Positions 25,444 to 34,736 are shown, counted from the stretch's first letter. The stretch is 64,000 bases of DNA from Natronosporangium hydrolyticum (GCF_016925615.1 NZ_CP070499.1:4464001-4528000); one strand, 5' to 3'. Translations and numbers: made by a program. Notes: generated from the sequence alone by a model not told the origin.

Positions 25444-26052
25444 TCAGCGCGAGTAGAACTCCACCACCAGTTGGGTGTCGCAGATGATCGGCACCTCGCT
25501 GCGCGCCGCGTCGCGCAGGACGGTGGTGCGCAGCTCCGGCAGGTTCGCCGACAGGTACGCCACCGGACGCTCCGGGGCGTGCGCCCCCGCCGCCGCGGCG
25601 AGGAAGGGGTTCTTCGCCCGGCTGGCCGGGACGATCTCTACGACGTCGCCGGGGCGCACCCGGTAGGACGGCTTGTCCACCCGCCGGCCGTTGACCATGA
25701 CGTGGCGGTGGGTGACGGTCTGCCGCGCCTGGTAGATGGTCCGGGCGAGCCCGGAGCGCAGCACGGTGGCGTCGAGCCGGCGCTCCAGCAGCGCCACCAG
25801 GTTCTCGCCGGTGGGCCCGGGGCGCCGAGCCGCCTCGGCGAAGGTGCGGCGTAGCTGGCCTTCGCTGAGGTCGTACTGGTGGCGCAGCCGCTGCTTCTCC
25901 AGCAGCCGCGTCGCGTAGTCGCTGGACTTCTGCCGCCGCCGCCCGTGCACCCCGGGTGGGAAGGGGCGGCGTTCGAAGTAGCGGACGCACTTGGGCGTCA
26001 GCGGGATGCCGAGCCGTCGCGACAGCTTGGCCTTCGGTCGGGATTGATTCAC
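25444..26052 (-). CDS. rpsD: Ribosomal protein S4
   Basis: A 202-residue small-subunit protein that nucleates 30S assembly. The N terminus ([20 protein letters not shown]) and the RNA-binding S4 domain ([32 protein letters not shown]) are clear. It lacks the four-Cys zinc motif of some S4 proteins (only one N-terminal Cys), matching the zinc-free actinobacterial form. GTG start behind AGGAGTG. Its promoter region contains an iron box, unusual for a ribosomal protein; a second S4 gene elsewhere is possible. Confidence 0.93.
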   Translation of the reverse strand: MNQSRPKAKLSRRLGIPLTPKCVRYFERRPFPPGVHGRRRQKSSDYATRLLEKQRLRHQYDLSEGQLRRTFAEAARRPGPTGENLVALLERRLDATVLRSGLARTIYQARQTVTHRHVMVNGRRVDKPSYRVRPGDVVEIVPASRAKNPFLAAAAGAHAPERPVAYLSANLPELRTTVLRDAARSEVPIICDTQLVVEFYSR

Positions 26053-26086
26053 TGTTTCACTCCTGTCACTTTGACTCTACGTACCT

Positions 26087-26105
26087 TAAGGTTAGGCTAA
26101 CCTAA
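26087..26105. promoter_or_regulatory. DtxR/IdeR iron box between rpsD and DUF2470 gene
   Basis: TAAGGTTAGGCTAACCTAA matches the consensus TTAGGTTAGGCTAACCTAA at 18 of 19 positions, with a perfect central palindrome. It is 34 bases from the rpsD start and 31 bases before the DUF2470 start. TTGACT at ~26070 may be a plus-strand -35. Confidence 0.88.
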
Positions 26106-26136
26106 TTCTCGTCCTTCACGGAGCGGAGGTCCACCC

Positions 26137-26859
26137 ATGCGCCCCAGCCCAGCCGAGATCGCGCGTACCCTCGCTACCGGCCGCCTGCTCGGCGTCGCCC
26201 ATCTCCGCGGGTACCCAGACCAGCTGCGGGTCCGCCACGCCACCGGCGCCGACGGCCGCCCGCTCCTGCTCACCCCCAGCACCGGCGAGCTCGCCGCGGC
26301 GCTGCAACCACCGCCGGGCGAACGCGACGTCGCCATGGTGCTGCGGGTCGACGACATCCCGCCGGTGGACGAGGCCCCCTGTTATGGTCGATTGTGGATC
26401 TCCGGGTGGGCGGCCCGGCTCGCCGGCCCCGAGGCCAGAGCGGCCGCTCAGGCGTACGCGGCGGTCAACCCCTGCAGCGACCTGCTCGACGTCGGCTACG
26501 GTCACACGCTGTACCGGCTGCACGTGGCCGAGGTCCGGCTGGCCCACGGCCCTTCGCTGGTCGAGCTGGAGCCGGAGGACTACCTCGCCGCCACCCCAGA
26601 CCCGCTGCACCGCGACGAACCGGAGCTGCTCGCCGAACTCGCCGATCGGCGCCGACTCCATGCGCTGGTCTCGACGTTGACCGGCCAGCCGGCTCCGGCC
26701 GGCAGCCGCGCGGTCCGGATCGACCAGTTCGGGCTGACTCTGGCCTGCCCGGAGCCGGGCCGCCGGCCGCACCGCTCCCGGGTGCCGTTTCCGCGCCCGG
26801 TCACCGACCGCCGCCACCTCGCCGAGCTGACCATCGGTGGGGCGGTTGGTCACCCGTAA
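26137..26859 (+). CDS. DUF2470 / HugZ-like protein, probably iron or haem related
   Basis: A 240-residue protein. The first ~150 residues resemble the split-barrel of HugZ/pyridoxamine-oxidase-like proteins. The C terminus (RVPFPRPVTDRRHLAELT) is the DUF2470 domain found in haem-utilisation proteins. The iron box 31 bp upstream supports an iron-related role. The ATG follows GGAGGTCCACCC. No catalytic residue can be named with confidence; haem binding or degradation is inference from family and regulation. Confidence 0.7.
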   Translation: MRPSPAEIARTLATGRLLGVAHLRGYPDQLRVRHATGADGRPLLLTPSTGELAAALQPPPGERDVAMVLRVDDIPPVDEAPCYGRLWISGWAARLAGPEARAAAQAYAAVNPCSDLLDVGYGHTLYRLHVAEVRLAHGPSLVELEPEDYLAATPDPLHRDEPELLAELADRRRLHALVSTLTGQPAPAGSRAVRIDQFGLTLACPEPGRRPHRSRVPFPRPVTDRRHLAELTIGGAVGHP

Positions 26860-26878
26860 GGGTGGGCACGAACCTCAC

Positions 26879-27610
26879 ATGATCCTGGTCGGCACCTCCG
26901 GTTGGCAGTACCGGCACTGGCGGGGTGAGTTCTACCCGCCAGCGGTGCCCAGCCGGGACTGGCTGGGCTTCTACGCCAGCCAGTTCGCCACCGTCGAGGT
27001 AAACAACGCGTTCTACCGGCTGCCGGACCGGAGCGTCTTCGAGGCGTGGCGGCACGCCACCCCGGAGGGTTTCACCATGGCGGTGAAGGCGAGCCGATAC
27101 CTCACCCACATCCGACGGCTCCGCGAACCGGCCGAGCCGGTGGCGCGGCTGATGAGCCGCGCCGACGCGTTGGGGGATCGACTCGGACCGGTGCTGCTGC
27201 AGCTACCCCCGAACCTGCCGGCCGAGCCGGCCCGGCTGGACGAGACGCTGGCCGCTTTCCCAGCCGGCGTCCGGGTAGCGGTCGAGCCGCGGCACCCGTC
27301 CTGGTGGACCGGGCAGGTCCGAGCCGTCCTGGAGCGCCGCGGCGCCGCCCTCTGCTGGGCCGACCGTCGCAGCCGACCGGTCACCCCGTTGTGGCGTACC
27401 GCGGACTTTGGTTATCTGCGCCTGCACGAGGGCCGGGCCACGCCGTGGCCCCGTTACGGCCGAGCGGCGTTGGACAGTTGGTTGGCGCGACTGCACGACA
27501 ACTTCGGCAACGCGCCAGCGTTTGTGTACTTTAACAACGACCAGCAGGCGGCGGCTATTTCCGATGCCCGAGCCCTCGCCTCCCGCGCCACCACCCACTC
27601 CCTGCGTTGA
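26879..27610 (+). CDS. DUF72 family protein
   Basis: A 243-residue TIM-barrel protein of the DUF72 (YecE) family. Hallmarks are VGTSGWQYRHWRGEFYP at the N terminus, FATVEVNNAFYRLP, AVEPRHPSWW and the C-terminal FVYFNNDQQAAAI. Biochemical function is unknown. It starts at the ATG 20 bp after the DUF2470 stop. A dispersed palindromic repeat begins at its stop codon. Confidence 0.92.
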   Translation: MILVGTSGWQYRHWRGEFYPPAVPSRDWLGFYASQFATVEVNNAFYRLPDRSVFEAWRHATPEGFTMAVKASRYLTHIRRLREPAEPVARLMSRADALGDRLGPVLLQLPPNLPAEPARLDETLAAFPAGVRVAVEPRHPSWWTGQVRAVLERRGAALCWADRRSRPVTPLWRTADFGYLRLHEGRATPWPRYGRAALDSWLARLHDNFGNAPAFVYFNNDQQAAAISDARALASRATTHSLR

Positions 27611-27666
27611 TCATGGACCTAGGTACATGATTGGGGCCAATCCCGACCCCGAACTCCATGGTCAAC
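27606..27666. repeat. Dispersed palindromic repeat, copy 1
   Basis: TTGATCATGGA at one end pairs with TCCATGGTCAA at the other, and GATTGG/CCAATC pairs inside. It overlaps the DUF72 stop codon. It shares TTGATCATGGACCTAGGTAC with copy 3 (60741) and a variant with copy 2 (51472). Confidence 0.8.
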
Positions 27667-27675
27667 AAGCCCGGC

Positions 27676-28263
27676 TCAGGCCGGTGGCGCCGTTGGCTCC
27701 GGCTGGGCCAGGAGCGCGAGCGCGGCCTGCACCGAGAGCTCCCGCAGCCGCGGCAACGGCACGTCGGTGAGCAGCGTGGCGGCGCGGCTGAGCCCGTTGG
27801 CCGCCATCACCGCGCAGATCCGCTGCCAGTCGGTGGGCTCCGGACCGGCCAACAACTGCTGAAACCCGTGCGCCAGCCGGGGCACCCAGTCGGCCGCCTC
27901 GATCTCCGCCAACCCGCTCGGATCTCGTAGCAGCGCCAGGAAGACCAGCCGGTGCCGGTAGTTGAGGTCGAAGAACCGCTCCAGCACCTCCCGGGTACGC
28001 AATTCGGCCGTCACCGACGCCGCGAGGAACTCGTCCACCTCGTCCACGGCGGGCTGCACCACGCTGCGTACCAGGTCGGCCTTGGTCGGGTGGTGGTAGT
28101 AGAGCGCCGACTTGGTCAACGAGAGCCGGTCAGCGATCTGCTGCATCGTGGTCTGCGCGAAGCCCTGGCTGACGAAGAGCTCCAGCGCGACCTGGTGGAC
28201 CCGGGCGGCGGTGTCGGTGCTCCGGCCGTCCCGCCGGCCGGTGGCCGAATCTCCGCGTGCCAC
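27676..28263 (-). CDS. TetR-family repressor
   Basis: A 195-residue regulator. The GTG at 28263 has AAGGAGG upstream; a longer frame to 28314 would run into the operators. The HTH is FAQTTMQQIADRLSLTKSALYYHHPTKADL. It is divergent from the hydrolase/monooxygenase operon, with two tandem operator-like palindromes between them, so it probably represses both directions in response to an aromatic or antibiotic ligand. Confidence 0.9.
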   Translation of the reverse strand: MARGDSATGRRDGRSTDTAARVHQVALELFVSQGFAQTTMQQIADRLSLTKSALYYHHPTKADLVRSVVQPAVDEVDEFLAASVTAELRTREVLERFFDLNYRHRLVFLALLRDPSGLAEIEAADWVPRLAHGFQQLLAGPEPTDWQRICAVMAANGLSRAATLLTDVPLPRLRELSVQAALALLAQPEPTAPPA

Positions 28264-28314
28264 GGCGGCCTCCTTCGGTGTGCTGCTCTGCCGTCGGGGA
28301 GCATAGCCGACCAC

Positions 28315-28351
28315 TTACCGACGCACTGGTAACTTACCGACGCGTCGGTTA
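28315..28351. promoter_or_regulatory. Two tandem TetR operators
   Basis: TTACCGACGCACTGGTAA (28315-28332) and TTACCGACGCGTCGGTTA (28334-28351) are 18-bp palindromes with the same half-site. The second has a perfect 14-bp core (ACCGACGCGTCGGT). They fill the gap between the divergent TetR and hydrolase genes. Confidence 0.85.
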
Positions 28352-28362
28352 CTATCGCGGGC

Positions 28363-29229
28363 ATGGTCACACCGAGCCCGCAGCCCACCGCCTGGGAAGG
28401 GCCGCCGTGCCGGAAGGTCGAGGTGAAGCGCGCCGGGAGCACCATCCGGGGCGAGCTGGTCGGCCCCACCGGCGCAGCGCTAGTGGTCTTCATCCACGGC
28501 GGGTTCATGGACCGGCGGATGTTCGACGGGCAGGTCCCAGCAGTCGTTGCGGCAGGCAACCAGGTGCTGTCCTGGGATGTGCGCGGCCATGGCGAATCGC
28601 TCCCCCGCGGCGCGGAACGCCCCTCCGTGGCCGACCTGGCAGCGGACCTGTTCGCGCTGCTCGACGAGGTCGGACACACCGCACCGGTGATCCTGGTCGG
28701 ACAGTCGCTCGGCGGCATGATCGCCCAGCGGGCGGCGCTCACCACGCCGGCGCGGGTGGCTGGTCTGGTCATCATCGGCGCCCCCTGCGTCAATCCGGCA
28801 GACCCGAAGATCAGCCGGCGGATGGCCGCCATGTGGCGCGTCTCCAACCTCATCACCGGGCTGCTGCCGAGCTCGGCGATCCGGCGACAGCTGCCGAAGG
28901 GGACCGCCGTCACGGCCCAGGCGCAGCAGTACGTGCGCGCCGCCGTGGCGACCGTCACCAAGGAAGACTTTCGCTGGCTCACCGAGGCGTCCCGCGAAGC
29001 CGGCCAGGGTCTGCGGGGGCAGCGCATCGAGGCTCCGCAACTGATAGTCCGCGGCGCTCTGGACAACAGCGGCGCCGGCCGGCTCACCGCCCTCACCGCG
29101 GCCCACTGGACCTCGCGTGACCCGCACGCGCGGTATGAGCTCATCCCGGCCGCGGGTCACCAGGCTCACCAGGACCAACCGGAGCTGTTCAACCGCCTGC
29201 TACTCGACTTCATCAGCGCTCGACGTTGA
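28363..29229 (+). CDS. Alpha/beta hydrolase
   Basis: A 288-residue alpha/beta hydrolase. The oxyanion motif is FIHGGFMDRR, the nucleophile elbow GQSLGG (Ser115), the acid lies in GALDNS and the His in AAGHQAH. First gene of the TetR-controlled operon; the FAD monooxygenase follows after 22 bp. Pairing with a hydroxylase suggests degradation or detoxification of an aromatic compound by hydroxylation and hydrolysis (inference). Confidence 0.88.
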   Translation: MVTPSPQPTAWEGPPCRKVEVKRAGSTIRGELVGPTGAALVVFIHGGFMDRRMFDGQVPAVVAAGNQVLSWDVRGHGESLPRGAERPSVADLAADLFALLDEVGHTAPVILVGQSLGGMIAQRAALTTPARVAGLVIIGAPCVNPADPKISRRMAAMWRVSNLITGLLPSSAIRRQLPKGTAVTAQAQQYVRAAVATVTKEDFRWLTEASREAGQGLRGQRIEAPQLIVRGALDNSGAGRLTALTAAHWTSRDPHARYELIPAAGHQAHQDQPELFNRLLLDFISARR

Positions 29230-29251
29230 CTTTGGAACTGGCGAGGAGGAC

Positions 29252-30847
29252 ATGGTGACCGACACCCCATCCCGCACCCCGGTCGCGATCGTCGGCGGCG
29301 GGCCGGTGGGGCTCGCCCTCGCGCTCGGGCTCGCCCGCCACGGCATCCACTCCACGCTGCTGGAGCGCCGCCCCGCCACCAACCAGCAGTCCCGAGCCCC
29401 CGCGATCCACCAGCGGAGCCTGGAGATCCTGCGGCAGTGGGCAGTGGCGGACACGCTGCTCGCCGCCGGCACGCTCAAACGCACCCTGCCGATGCACCCG
29501 GGGCCGACCAGCCGGCGCCCCATGCTCAGCTTTGACTTCACCACCCTCGACCACGACACGGATCAAGCCGGCCTGCTCTTCCTGGAACAGGGACAGACCG
29601 AACGGCTGCTGCTGGCGGCGCTCCGCGGCACCGGCCGCTGCGATATCCACTTCGGCACCGAGGTAGTCGGACTCGACGCCGGAGCCGACGAGGTCCGGCT
29701 CACCGTCCACGACGCCGCCGGCACCCGTACCCTGCCCGCCGACTACGTAGTCGGCTGCGACGGCACCGGCAGCTTCGTGCGCGATGCGCTCGGTCTGCCC
29801 TTCCCCGGCCATGACTTCCCGCTACGCCCGCTGCTCGCCGACGTACGCGTCACCGACCACCGCGACCAGCTGCCCTGGCCACGCATCCACAATGGGCGCC
29901 GCGGGGTCACCGGCGCGCAGCGGCTCGCCCCGGGGCACTGGCGGATCATCCGGGTGGAGCCGGGCGACCCGGCGCCGGCGGATCCGGTGCCGGACCACGA
30001 GCTCGACGCCCGCGTCCGCGAGGTCCTCGGCGACGGGCCGGTCGAGGTGCTCTGGGCCAGCCGGTTCCGGTTCCAGCGCCGCAGCAGCCCACGCTTCCGG
30101 GTCGGCCGGGTCCTGCTCGCCGGCGACGCCGCCCACGCCTTCCCGCCCGCCAATGGTCAGGGCATGAACGCCGGCATCCAGGATGCCCACAACCTCGCCT
30201 GGAAACTCAGGTACGCGCTCACCGGTGGCGACGCCGACCGGCTCCTCGACTCGTACGATGTGGAACGCCGCGCCATGGTCGGTTCGGTCTCCCGGAACGT
30301 CAGCCAGCTCACCCGCCTCGGGCTGCAGGCGCCGCGCGCCGTCCGTGGTGCGGTATTCCAGCTGATGCGGCTCGGGCTGGCGATCCCGGCCGGCCACCGG
30401 GCCCGGGTGCGTAACCTCGCCATGCTCGACCAGCGGGTGCCGGCCTCGCCGCTGATCGCGGCGACCGACCGGGCCGCCGGCCAGCGCCTACCCAACCCGC
30501 TGCTGATCGCCCCGAACGGCGACCGGGTCCGGCTCTACGACCTGCTCGGCGTCGGCCCGGCGCTGCTGCGGCTTACCCAAGCCGCCGAGCCCGCGCCGAC
30601 TGCCGAGCCCGCGCCGACCGCACCCGGGCTGCGCCAGCTCATGATCGGTCCGACCGGCCACCGCGATCCGAGCGGAGGGCTTTCCCGGCTACTCGGTGCC
30701 GACGCTGGCTGGCTGCTGGTCCGCCCCGACCTTCAGCTCGCCTGGGCCCGCACCACCTCGTCCGACTTGGCGGGCGCGATCGACCACGCCCTGGGTCTGA
30801 CCGCGGACGGGCGTCGCGAGCTGGCGGGCGGTGTCACACCCGGATGA
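29252..30847 (+). CDS. FAD-dependent aromatic monooxygenase
   Basis: A 531-residue class A flavin hydroxylase. The Rossmann motif is VAIVGGGPVGLALALGLA, the DG motif YVVGCDGTGSFVR, and the GD motif GRVLLAGDAAHAFPPANGQGMN. It matches the PheA/TetX/MhpA-like group, with a C-terminal thioredoxin-like tail. The ATG follows GAGGAGGA. A small in-frame duplication gives AEPAPTAEPAPTAP near residue 450. Substrate unknown; a role in antibiotic inactivation or aromatic catabolism fits the operon. Confidence 0.92.
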   Translation: MVTDTPSRTPVAIVGGGPVGLALALGLARHGIHSTLLERRPATNQQSRAPAIHQRSLEILRQWAVADTLLAAGTLKRTLPMHPGPTSRRPMLSFDFTTLDHDTDQAGLLFLEQGQTERLLLAALRGTGRCDIHFGTEVVGLDAGADEVRLTVHDAAGTRTLPADYVVGCDGTGSFVRDALGLPFPGHDFPLRPLLADVRVTDHRDQLPWPRIHNGRRGVTGAQRLAPGHWRIIRVEPGDPAPADPVPDHELDARVREVLGDGPVEVLWASRFRFQRRSSPRFRVGRVLLAGDAAHAFPPANGQGMNAGIQDAHNLAWKLRYALTGGDADRLLDSYDVERRAMVGSVSRNVSQLTRLGLQAPRAVRGAVFQLMRLGLAIPAGHRARVRNLAMLDQRVPASPLIAATDRAAGQRLPNPLLIAPNGDRVRLYDLLGVGPALLRLTQAAEPAPTAEPAPTAPGLRQLMIGPTGHRDPSGGLSRLLGADAGWLLVRPDLQLAWARTTSSDLAGAIDHALGLTADGRRELAGGVTPG

Positions 30848-31045
30848 TCTGCTGCCGGCGCCACCCAGGCCGCGACCGGCGCGCCAGTGGAGCAGACCGA
30901 GGCGGAGATCGCGGCCTTCGCCGCGCTCCAGGGCTCCGGCGACGGGCAGCCCACCGACGTGGTGCGCCGGGTGACCGGGCGGCCCGCCACCGACTTCGAA
31001 AGCTACGTCAAGACGGCCGCAGCTGCCGGAGCCTGGCACGGCTGA
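30848..31045 (+). pseudogene. Remnant of an NmrA/SDR-like C terminus
   Basis: Directly after the monooxygenase TGA, the same frame stays open for 65 codons and reads VEQTEAEIAAFAALQGSGDG, then VVRRVTGRPATDFESYVKTA, ending AGAWHG-stop. This resembles the end of NmrA-type NAD(P)-binding proteins (TGRP.DF.DY). There is no good start, so it looks like the tail of a deleted gene; a 53-residue product from the GTG at 30887 cannot be excluded. Confidence 0.45.
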
Positions 31046-31105
31046 CCCGCTGGGCACCGGGGATCCGGTGGGCAACCGCACAGGTCAGTGGCTACGGTCG
31101 GCGGG

Positions 31106-32842
31106 ATGCGCACCCGCGAAACCCTGGAACGTACCCTCGCCCAGCTCGACGGGCGGGGGTACGCCTCCTACAAGCAGCTCCACGGCAGCTACGACCTCGG
31201 CAGCTGCCAGCTCGCCATCGACCACGTCCAGGTCGACCCGTACGCCCCGCCGTCCAAGGTCCGGGCGATCGTCGACCGTGCCACCAGCGACCTGCCCAAG
31301 GAGCTGATCGACACCCCGGCCCACCGGGTGGCGGTGGCCGACTTCCTGACCCGCCGCTTCCGGGACGCCATCGACCGGCTGGCCCCACGACCATCGGGCG
31401 GTGGCGGTGGCCCGATCAGCATCGGCGCCCCCGGGCAGCAGGTGCTCGCGCGTACCAGTGTGCTCATCGCCGATGACCGGGTCGAGGCCCGGTTCCAGGT
31501 CGAGCTGCCGGCGGCGGGCCGCCGGGCGTTGGGGCGCAACGCGGCGCGGCTACTGACCGAGACGGTGCCGGCGATCGTCGAGGCGTCGCTGCGGCATGCC
31601 AACCTCGACGCCGAAGCGCTGCGCCGGCACGTCGAGCTTTACCTGGATCAGGAAGCGCTGCGCTCGGCGCTGCCGGAACGCGGCCTGGTGGCGTTCGTCG
31701 GCGACGGCGCGGTGCTCCCCCGCCGGTCGGGCGATTCCGACCTGCCGCTCACCGACGGGGCCACGGTCTTCGAGAGCCCGCCGTCGTTGCGGGTCTCGTT
31801 CGACCTGCCCAGCGGCCGGAGCGTCACCGGGATGGGGGTGCCGGCCGGCATCACGCTGATCGTCGGCGGCGGCTACCACGGCAAGTCGACGCTGCTGCGC
31901 GCCATCGAACGCGGCGTCTACCCGCACCTCGCCGGCGACGGCCGCGAATGGGTCGTCACCAGCCCGGAGGCGGTGACGATCCGCGCCGAGGACGGCCGGG
32001 CCGTCACCGGCGTCGACATCTCGCCGTTCATCACCAACCTGCCCGCCGGCACCGACACCACGCGGTTCACCAGCACCAACGCCAGCGGCTCCACCTCGCA
32101 GGCGGCCAACCTGGTGGAGGCGGTCGAGGCCGGCGCCGCCCTGCTGCTGATCGACGAGGACACCTCCGCCACCAACTTCATGATCCGCGATCAACGGATG
32201 CGGCACCTCATCCCGGCCGATCGGGAGCCGATCACCCCGTTCGTGGACCGGATCCGCCCGCTCCACAACGAGCGGGGCGTCTCCACCATCCTGGTGGCCG
32301 GCGGCTCCGGGGCGTTCTTCGACGTCGCCGACCAGGTGATCGCGCTCGACGCCTACGTCCCCCGCGACGTCACCGCCGCCGCCCGCGAGATCGCCGCCAG
32401 CGACCCGGCCGGCAGCGGCGTCGAGGCCGGCAGCGGGCCGGCGGCGGCACGGTCCGGGCCGGTCTTCGACAGTTCGCTGCCCCGAATTCCCACGGCGGAG
32501 GCGCTGCGGCCGCGGGGCAAGGGCAAGCCGGCCAAGGCCCGGGGCCGCACCGCGATCCAGTACGGCCACGAGACGATCGAGCTGTCCGCCCTGGCCCAGC
32601 TGGTCGACCCGGCCCAGACCACCGCGATCGCGCACATCCTCGACCGGCTCGCCTCGCGGCTCGACGGGCGACTCACCCTGGCCGAGGCAGTGACCGAGCT
32701 CTACCGGCAGATCGCCGACGACGGGCTCGACGCCGTCTCGCCCCACACCGGCCACCCCGGAATCCTCGCGCTGCCGCGCCGCCACGAGGTCCACGCCGCC
32801 GTCAACCGCTACCGGGAGCTGGCCCTCCGACCACCACGGTGA
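31106..32842 (+). CDS. Predicted ABC-class P-loop ATPase
   Basis: A 578-residue member of the uncharacterised 'ABC-class ATPase' family (PF09818-like). The N-terminal region has ASYKQLHGSYDLGSCQLAID. The P-loop is GGGYHGKSTLLRAIERGVYPH, then STNASGSTSQAANLVEAVEAG and a Walker B-type LLLIDEDTSATNFMIRD. The C-terminal ~120 residues form a helical domain. The ATG at 31106 is preferred over a GTG at 31088. Soluble, no known substrate. Confidence 0.88.
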   Translation: MRTRETLERTLAQLDGRGYASYKQLHGSYDLGSCQLAIDHVQVDPYAPPSKVRAIVDRATSDLPKELIDTPAHRVAVADFLTRRFRDAIDRLAPRPSGGGGGPISIGAPGQQVLARTSVLIADDRVEARFQVELPAAGRRALGRNAARLLTETVPAIVEASLRHANLDAEALRRHVELYLDQEALRSALPERGLVAFVGDGAVLPRRSGDSDLPLTDGATVFESPPSLRVSFDLPSGRSVTGMGVPAGITLIVGGGYHGKSTLLRAIERGVYPHLAGDGREWVVTSPEAVTIRAEDGRAVTGVDISPFITNLPAGTDTTRFTSTNASGSTSQAANLVEAVEAGAALLLIDEDTSATNFMIRDQRMRHLIPADREPITPFVDRIRPLHNERGVSTILVAGGSGAFFDVADQVIALDAYVPRDVTAAAREIAASDPAGSGVEAGSGPAAARSGPVFDSSLPRIPTAEALRPRGKGKPAKARGRTAIQYGHETIELSALAQLVDPAQTTAIAHILDRLASRLDGRLTLAEAVTELYRQIADDGLDAVSPHTGHPGILALPRRHEVHAAVNRYRELALRPPR

Positions 32843-32846
32843 CCGC

Positions 32847-34736
32847 TCACGAGGTGGGCAGCCAGACCCGCATCGCGCCCGGTTCGCGGTTGCCCCACCG
32901 GCAGTACGGGACGGCGGTGACCTCGGCGGGCGACCATTCGCCGGGGTCGCCGCCGTCCCGTATTCCGCGCTCCCCGGCCCGCTCGTAGAGCGGCTCGGGG
33001 CGCGGCCGGCGGGCCACGTCGGTGATGCCGAGCAGCGGCACGCCGAGCTGCTCGTCCCACCCGCGGTCGACCAGCCGAGAGTCGGCGGTGAGCGCAACGT
33101 CCTCCAGCGACACCCCGGGCGGCAGGTCCGCGGACTCGACCGCGAAGTAGACCGGGCCGCGCCGCACCGCCACAGTGCCGCGAACCGCGTCGACCCACGG
33201 GTGCGCCCGCTCCCACGCCGGCTGCACCGGCAGGGTGAGCTCGATCCGCCGGGCGCCGGCGCCGGCGGTGACGTAGCCCGGGCCGGGGACCGGCACCTCG
33301 GCGCCGTCGACCACCAGCCGCGCGCCCGGCGCCCACCACGGAATCCGCAGCTCGATGTCGGTGACCGCCGGCCGGTCCAGCGTTATCGACACGTCCCCCC
33401 GCCACGGGTACGCCGTCTCGACCCGGGCGGTGACCCCGTCGCCCAGATCGAACTCGCCAGCCGCGTAGAGCTGAAACTGGACAGCACCCTCGGTACGGGT
33501 CAGCACGTACCCGGAGATCGACGAGAGCAGCCGGGCCAGGTTCGGCGGGCAGCACGCGCACGCGTACCAGTCGAGGCGGCGCGACGGTGCATCCTCCTCA
33601 TGGGTGTGTCCGGTGCGCAGCTGCAACGGGTTGGAGTAGAAGAACGACCGGCCGTCGACCGAGGTGGCCACCGCGATCGCGTTGTAGAGCGCCCGTTCCA
33701 GCTCGTCGGCGAAGCGCGCCTCGCCGCGCCACAGCAACATCCGCCAGTTCCACTGTAGGTTGGCGATGGCCGCGCAGGTCTCGGCGTAGGCGCGGTCGGG
33801 GGGCAGCTCGTACGGGTCGCCGAACGCCTCGCCCCGGTGCCGCGAGCCGAGCCCGCCGGTGACGTAGAGCTTCGCCAGGTGGACGCTGCCCCACAACGCT
33901 GCCAGCGCTTCGCCGTACCCGGCCGCCGGGTCGTCGAGCTGCAGATCGGTCACTCCGGCGAGCAGATAGAGCTGACGCACCGCGTGGCCGGTCGCCTCCC
34001 GGGCTTCCCGCACCGGCACCAGGTCCTGGAAGTAGCCGGCACCGAAACCGTGCTCGCCCAGCAGCGAGCGCCCGCGCAGCTCGACCATCCGCCGGGCCAA
34101 CTCCCGGTGCCGGGGGTCGCCGGTGTGCCGGGACAGTTCGACCAGCGCGGTCTCGATCTCGGGGTGGCCGCAGACCCCGTCCCGGCCCTCCGGGCCGAAG
34201 ATCTGGTGCACCAGCTCGACGTAGCGCAGCGCGATCTCCAGCAGGTCGCCCCGGCCGGCGCAGCTCCAGGCGATGGCGGCCTGCACCAGGTGTCCCAGAC
34301 AGTAGAGCTCGTGACCGTGGGGCAGGTCGGTGAACCGCTCCCCCGCCCGCGGCCCCTGGTAGTAGCTGTTGAGGTAGCCGTCGTCGGTCTGCACGAGCGC
34401 GAGCAGCCGCACCGCGTCATCCACAAAGGAGGCAAACTCCGGAGCGCCGTCGCGGACCGCCTCCCACCCCACCGCCTCCAGCGTCTTGAACAGGTCCGAA
34501 TCGGCGAAGAGCATGCCGCGGAAGGGGGCGTCGCTCTCGCCGACCAACCGGCGCAGGTTGTCCATCACGCCGGAGGTCTCGAGCCGCGCGATGCAGTGCG
34601 GGATCGTCGCCTGGCGGTTGCGCGTCTGCCAGTCACCGAGAAAGCCGCGACCGAGCCTTACCTCGCGAACATCGAACGGCTCGCGGGCGGCTCGGGCAGC
34701 AGCGGGGGCTGCCGGGATGGGGTAGGGCTCAGGCAT
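32847..34736 (-). CDS. GH127 beta-L-arabinofuranosidase-like glycoside hydrolase
   Basis: A 629-residue member of the DUF1680/GH127 family. All catalytic residues known from HypBA1 of Bifidobacterium longum have counterparts at the same spacing: Glu303 (acid/base, GEAFG), Glu319 and Cys321 (ETC, zinc ligands), and Cys395-Cys396 (CACCPPN; the first is the nucleophile, both bind zinc). There is no signal peptide, so it would act on imported oligosaccharides. The ATG at 34736 has GAGGA upstream; a GTG at 34766 overlaps the MFS stop as GTGA and is the alternative. Confidence 0.92.
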   Translation of the reverse strand: MPEPYPIPAAPAAARAAREPFDVREVRLGRGFLGDWQTRNRQATIPHCIARLETSGVMDNLRRLVGESDAPFRGMLFADSDLFKTLEAVGWEAVRDGAPEFASFVDDAVRLLALVQTDDGYLNSYYQGPRAGERFTDLPHGHELYCLGHLVQAAIAWSCAGRGDLLEIALRYVELVHQIFGPEGRDGVCGHPEIETALVELSRHTGDPRHRELARRMVELRGRSLLGEHGFGAGYFQDLVPVREAREATGHAVRQLYLLAGVTDLQLDDPAAGYGEALAALWGSVHLAKLYVTGGLGSRHRGEAFGDPYELPPDRAYAETCAAIANLQWNWRMLLWRGEARFADELERALYNAIAVATSVDGRSFFYSNPLQLRTGHTHEEDAPSRRLDWYACACCPPNLARLLSSISGYVLTRTEGAVQFQLYAAGEFDLGDGVTARVETAYPWRGDVSITLDRPAVTDIELRIPWWAPGARLVVDGAEVPVPGPGYVTAGAGARRIELTLPVQPAWERAHPWVDAVRGTVAVRRGPVYFAVESADLPPGVSLEDVALTADSRLVDRGWDEQLGVPLLGITDVARRPRPEPLYERAGERGIRDGGDPGEWSPAEVTAVPYCRWGNREPGAMRVWLPTS

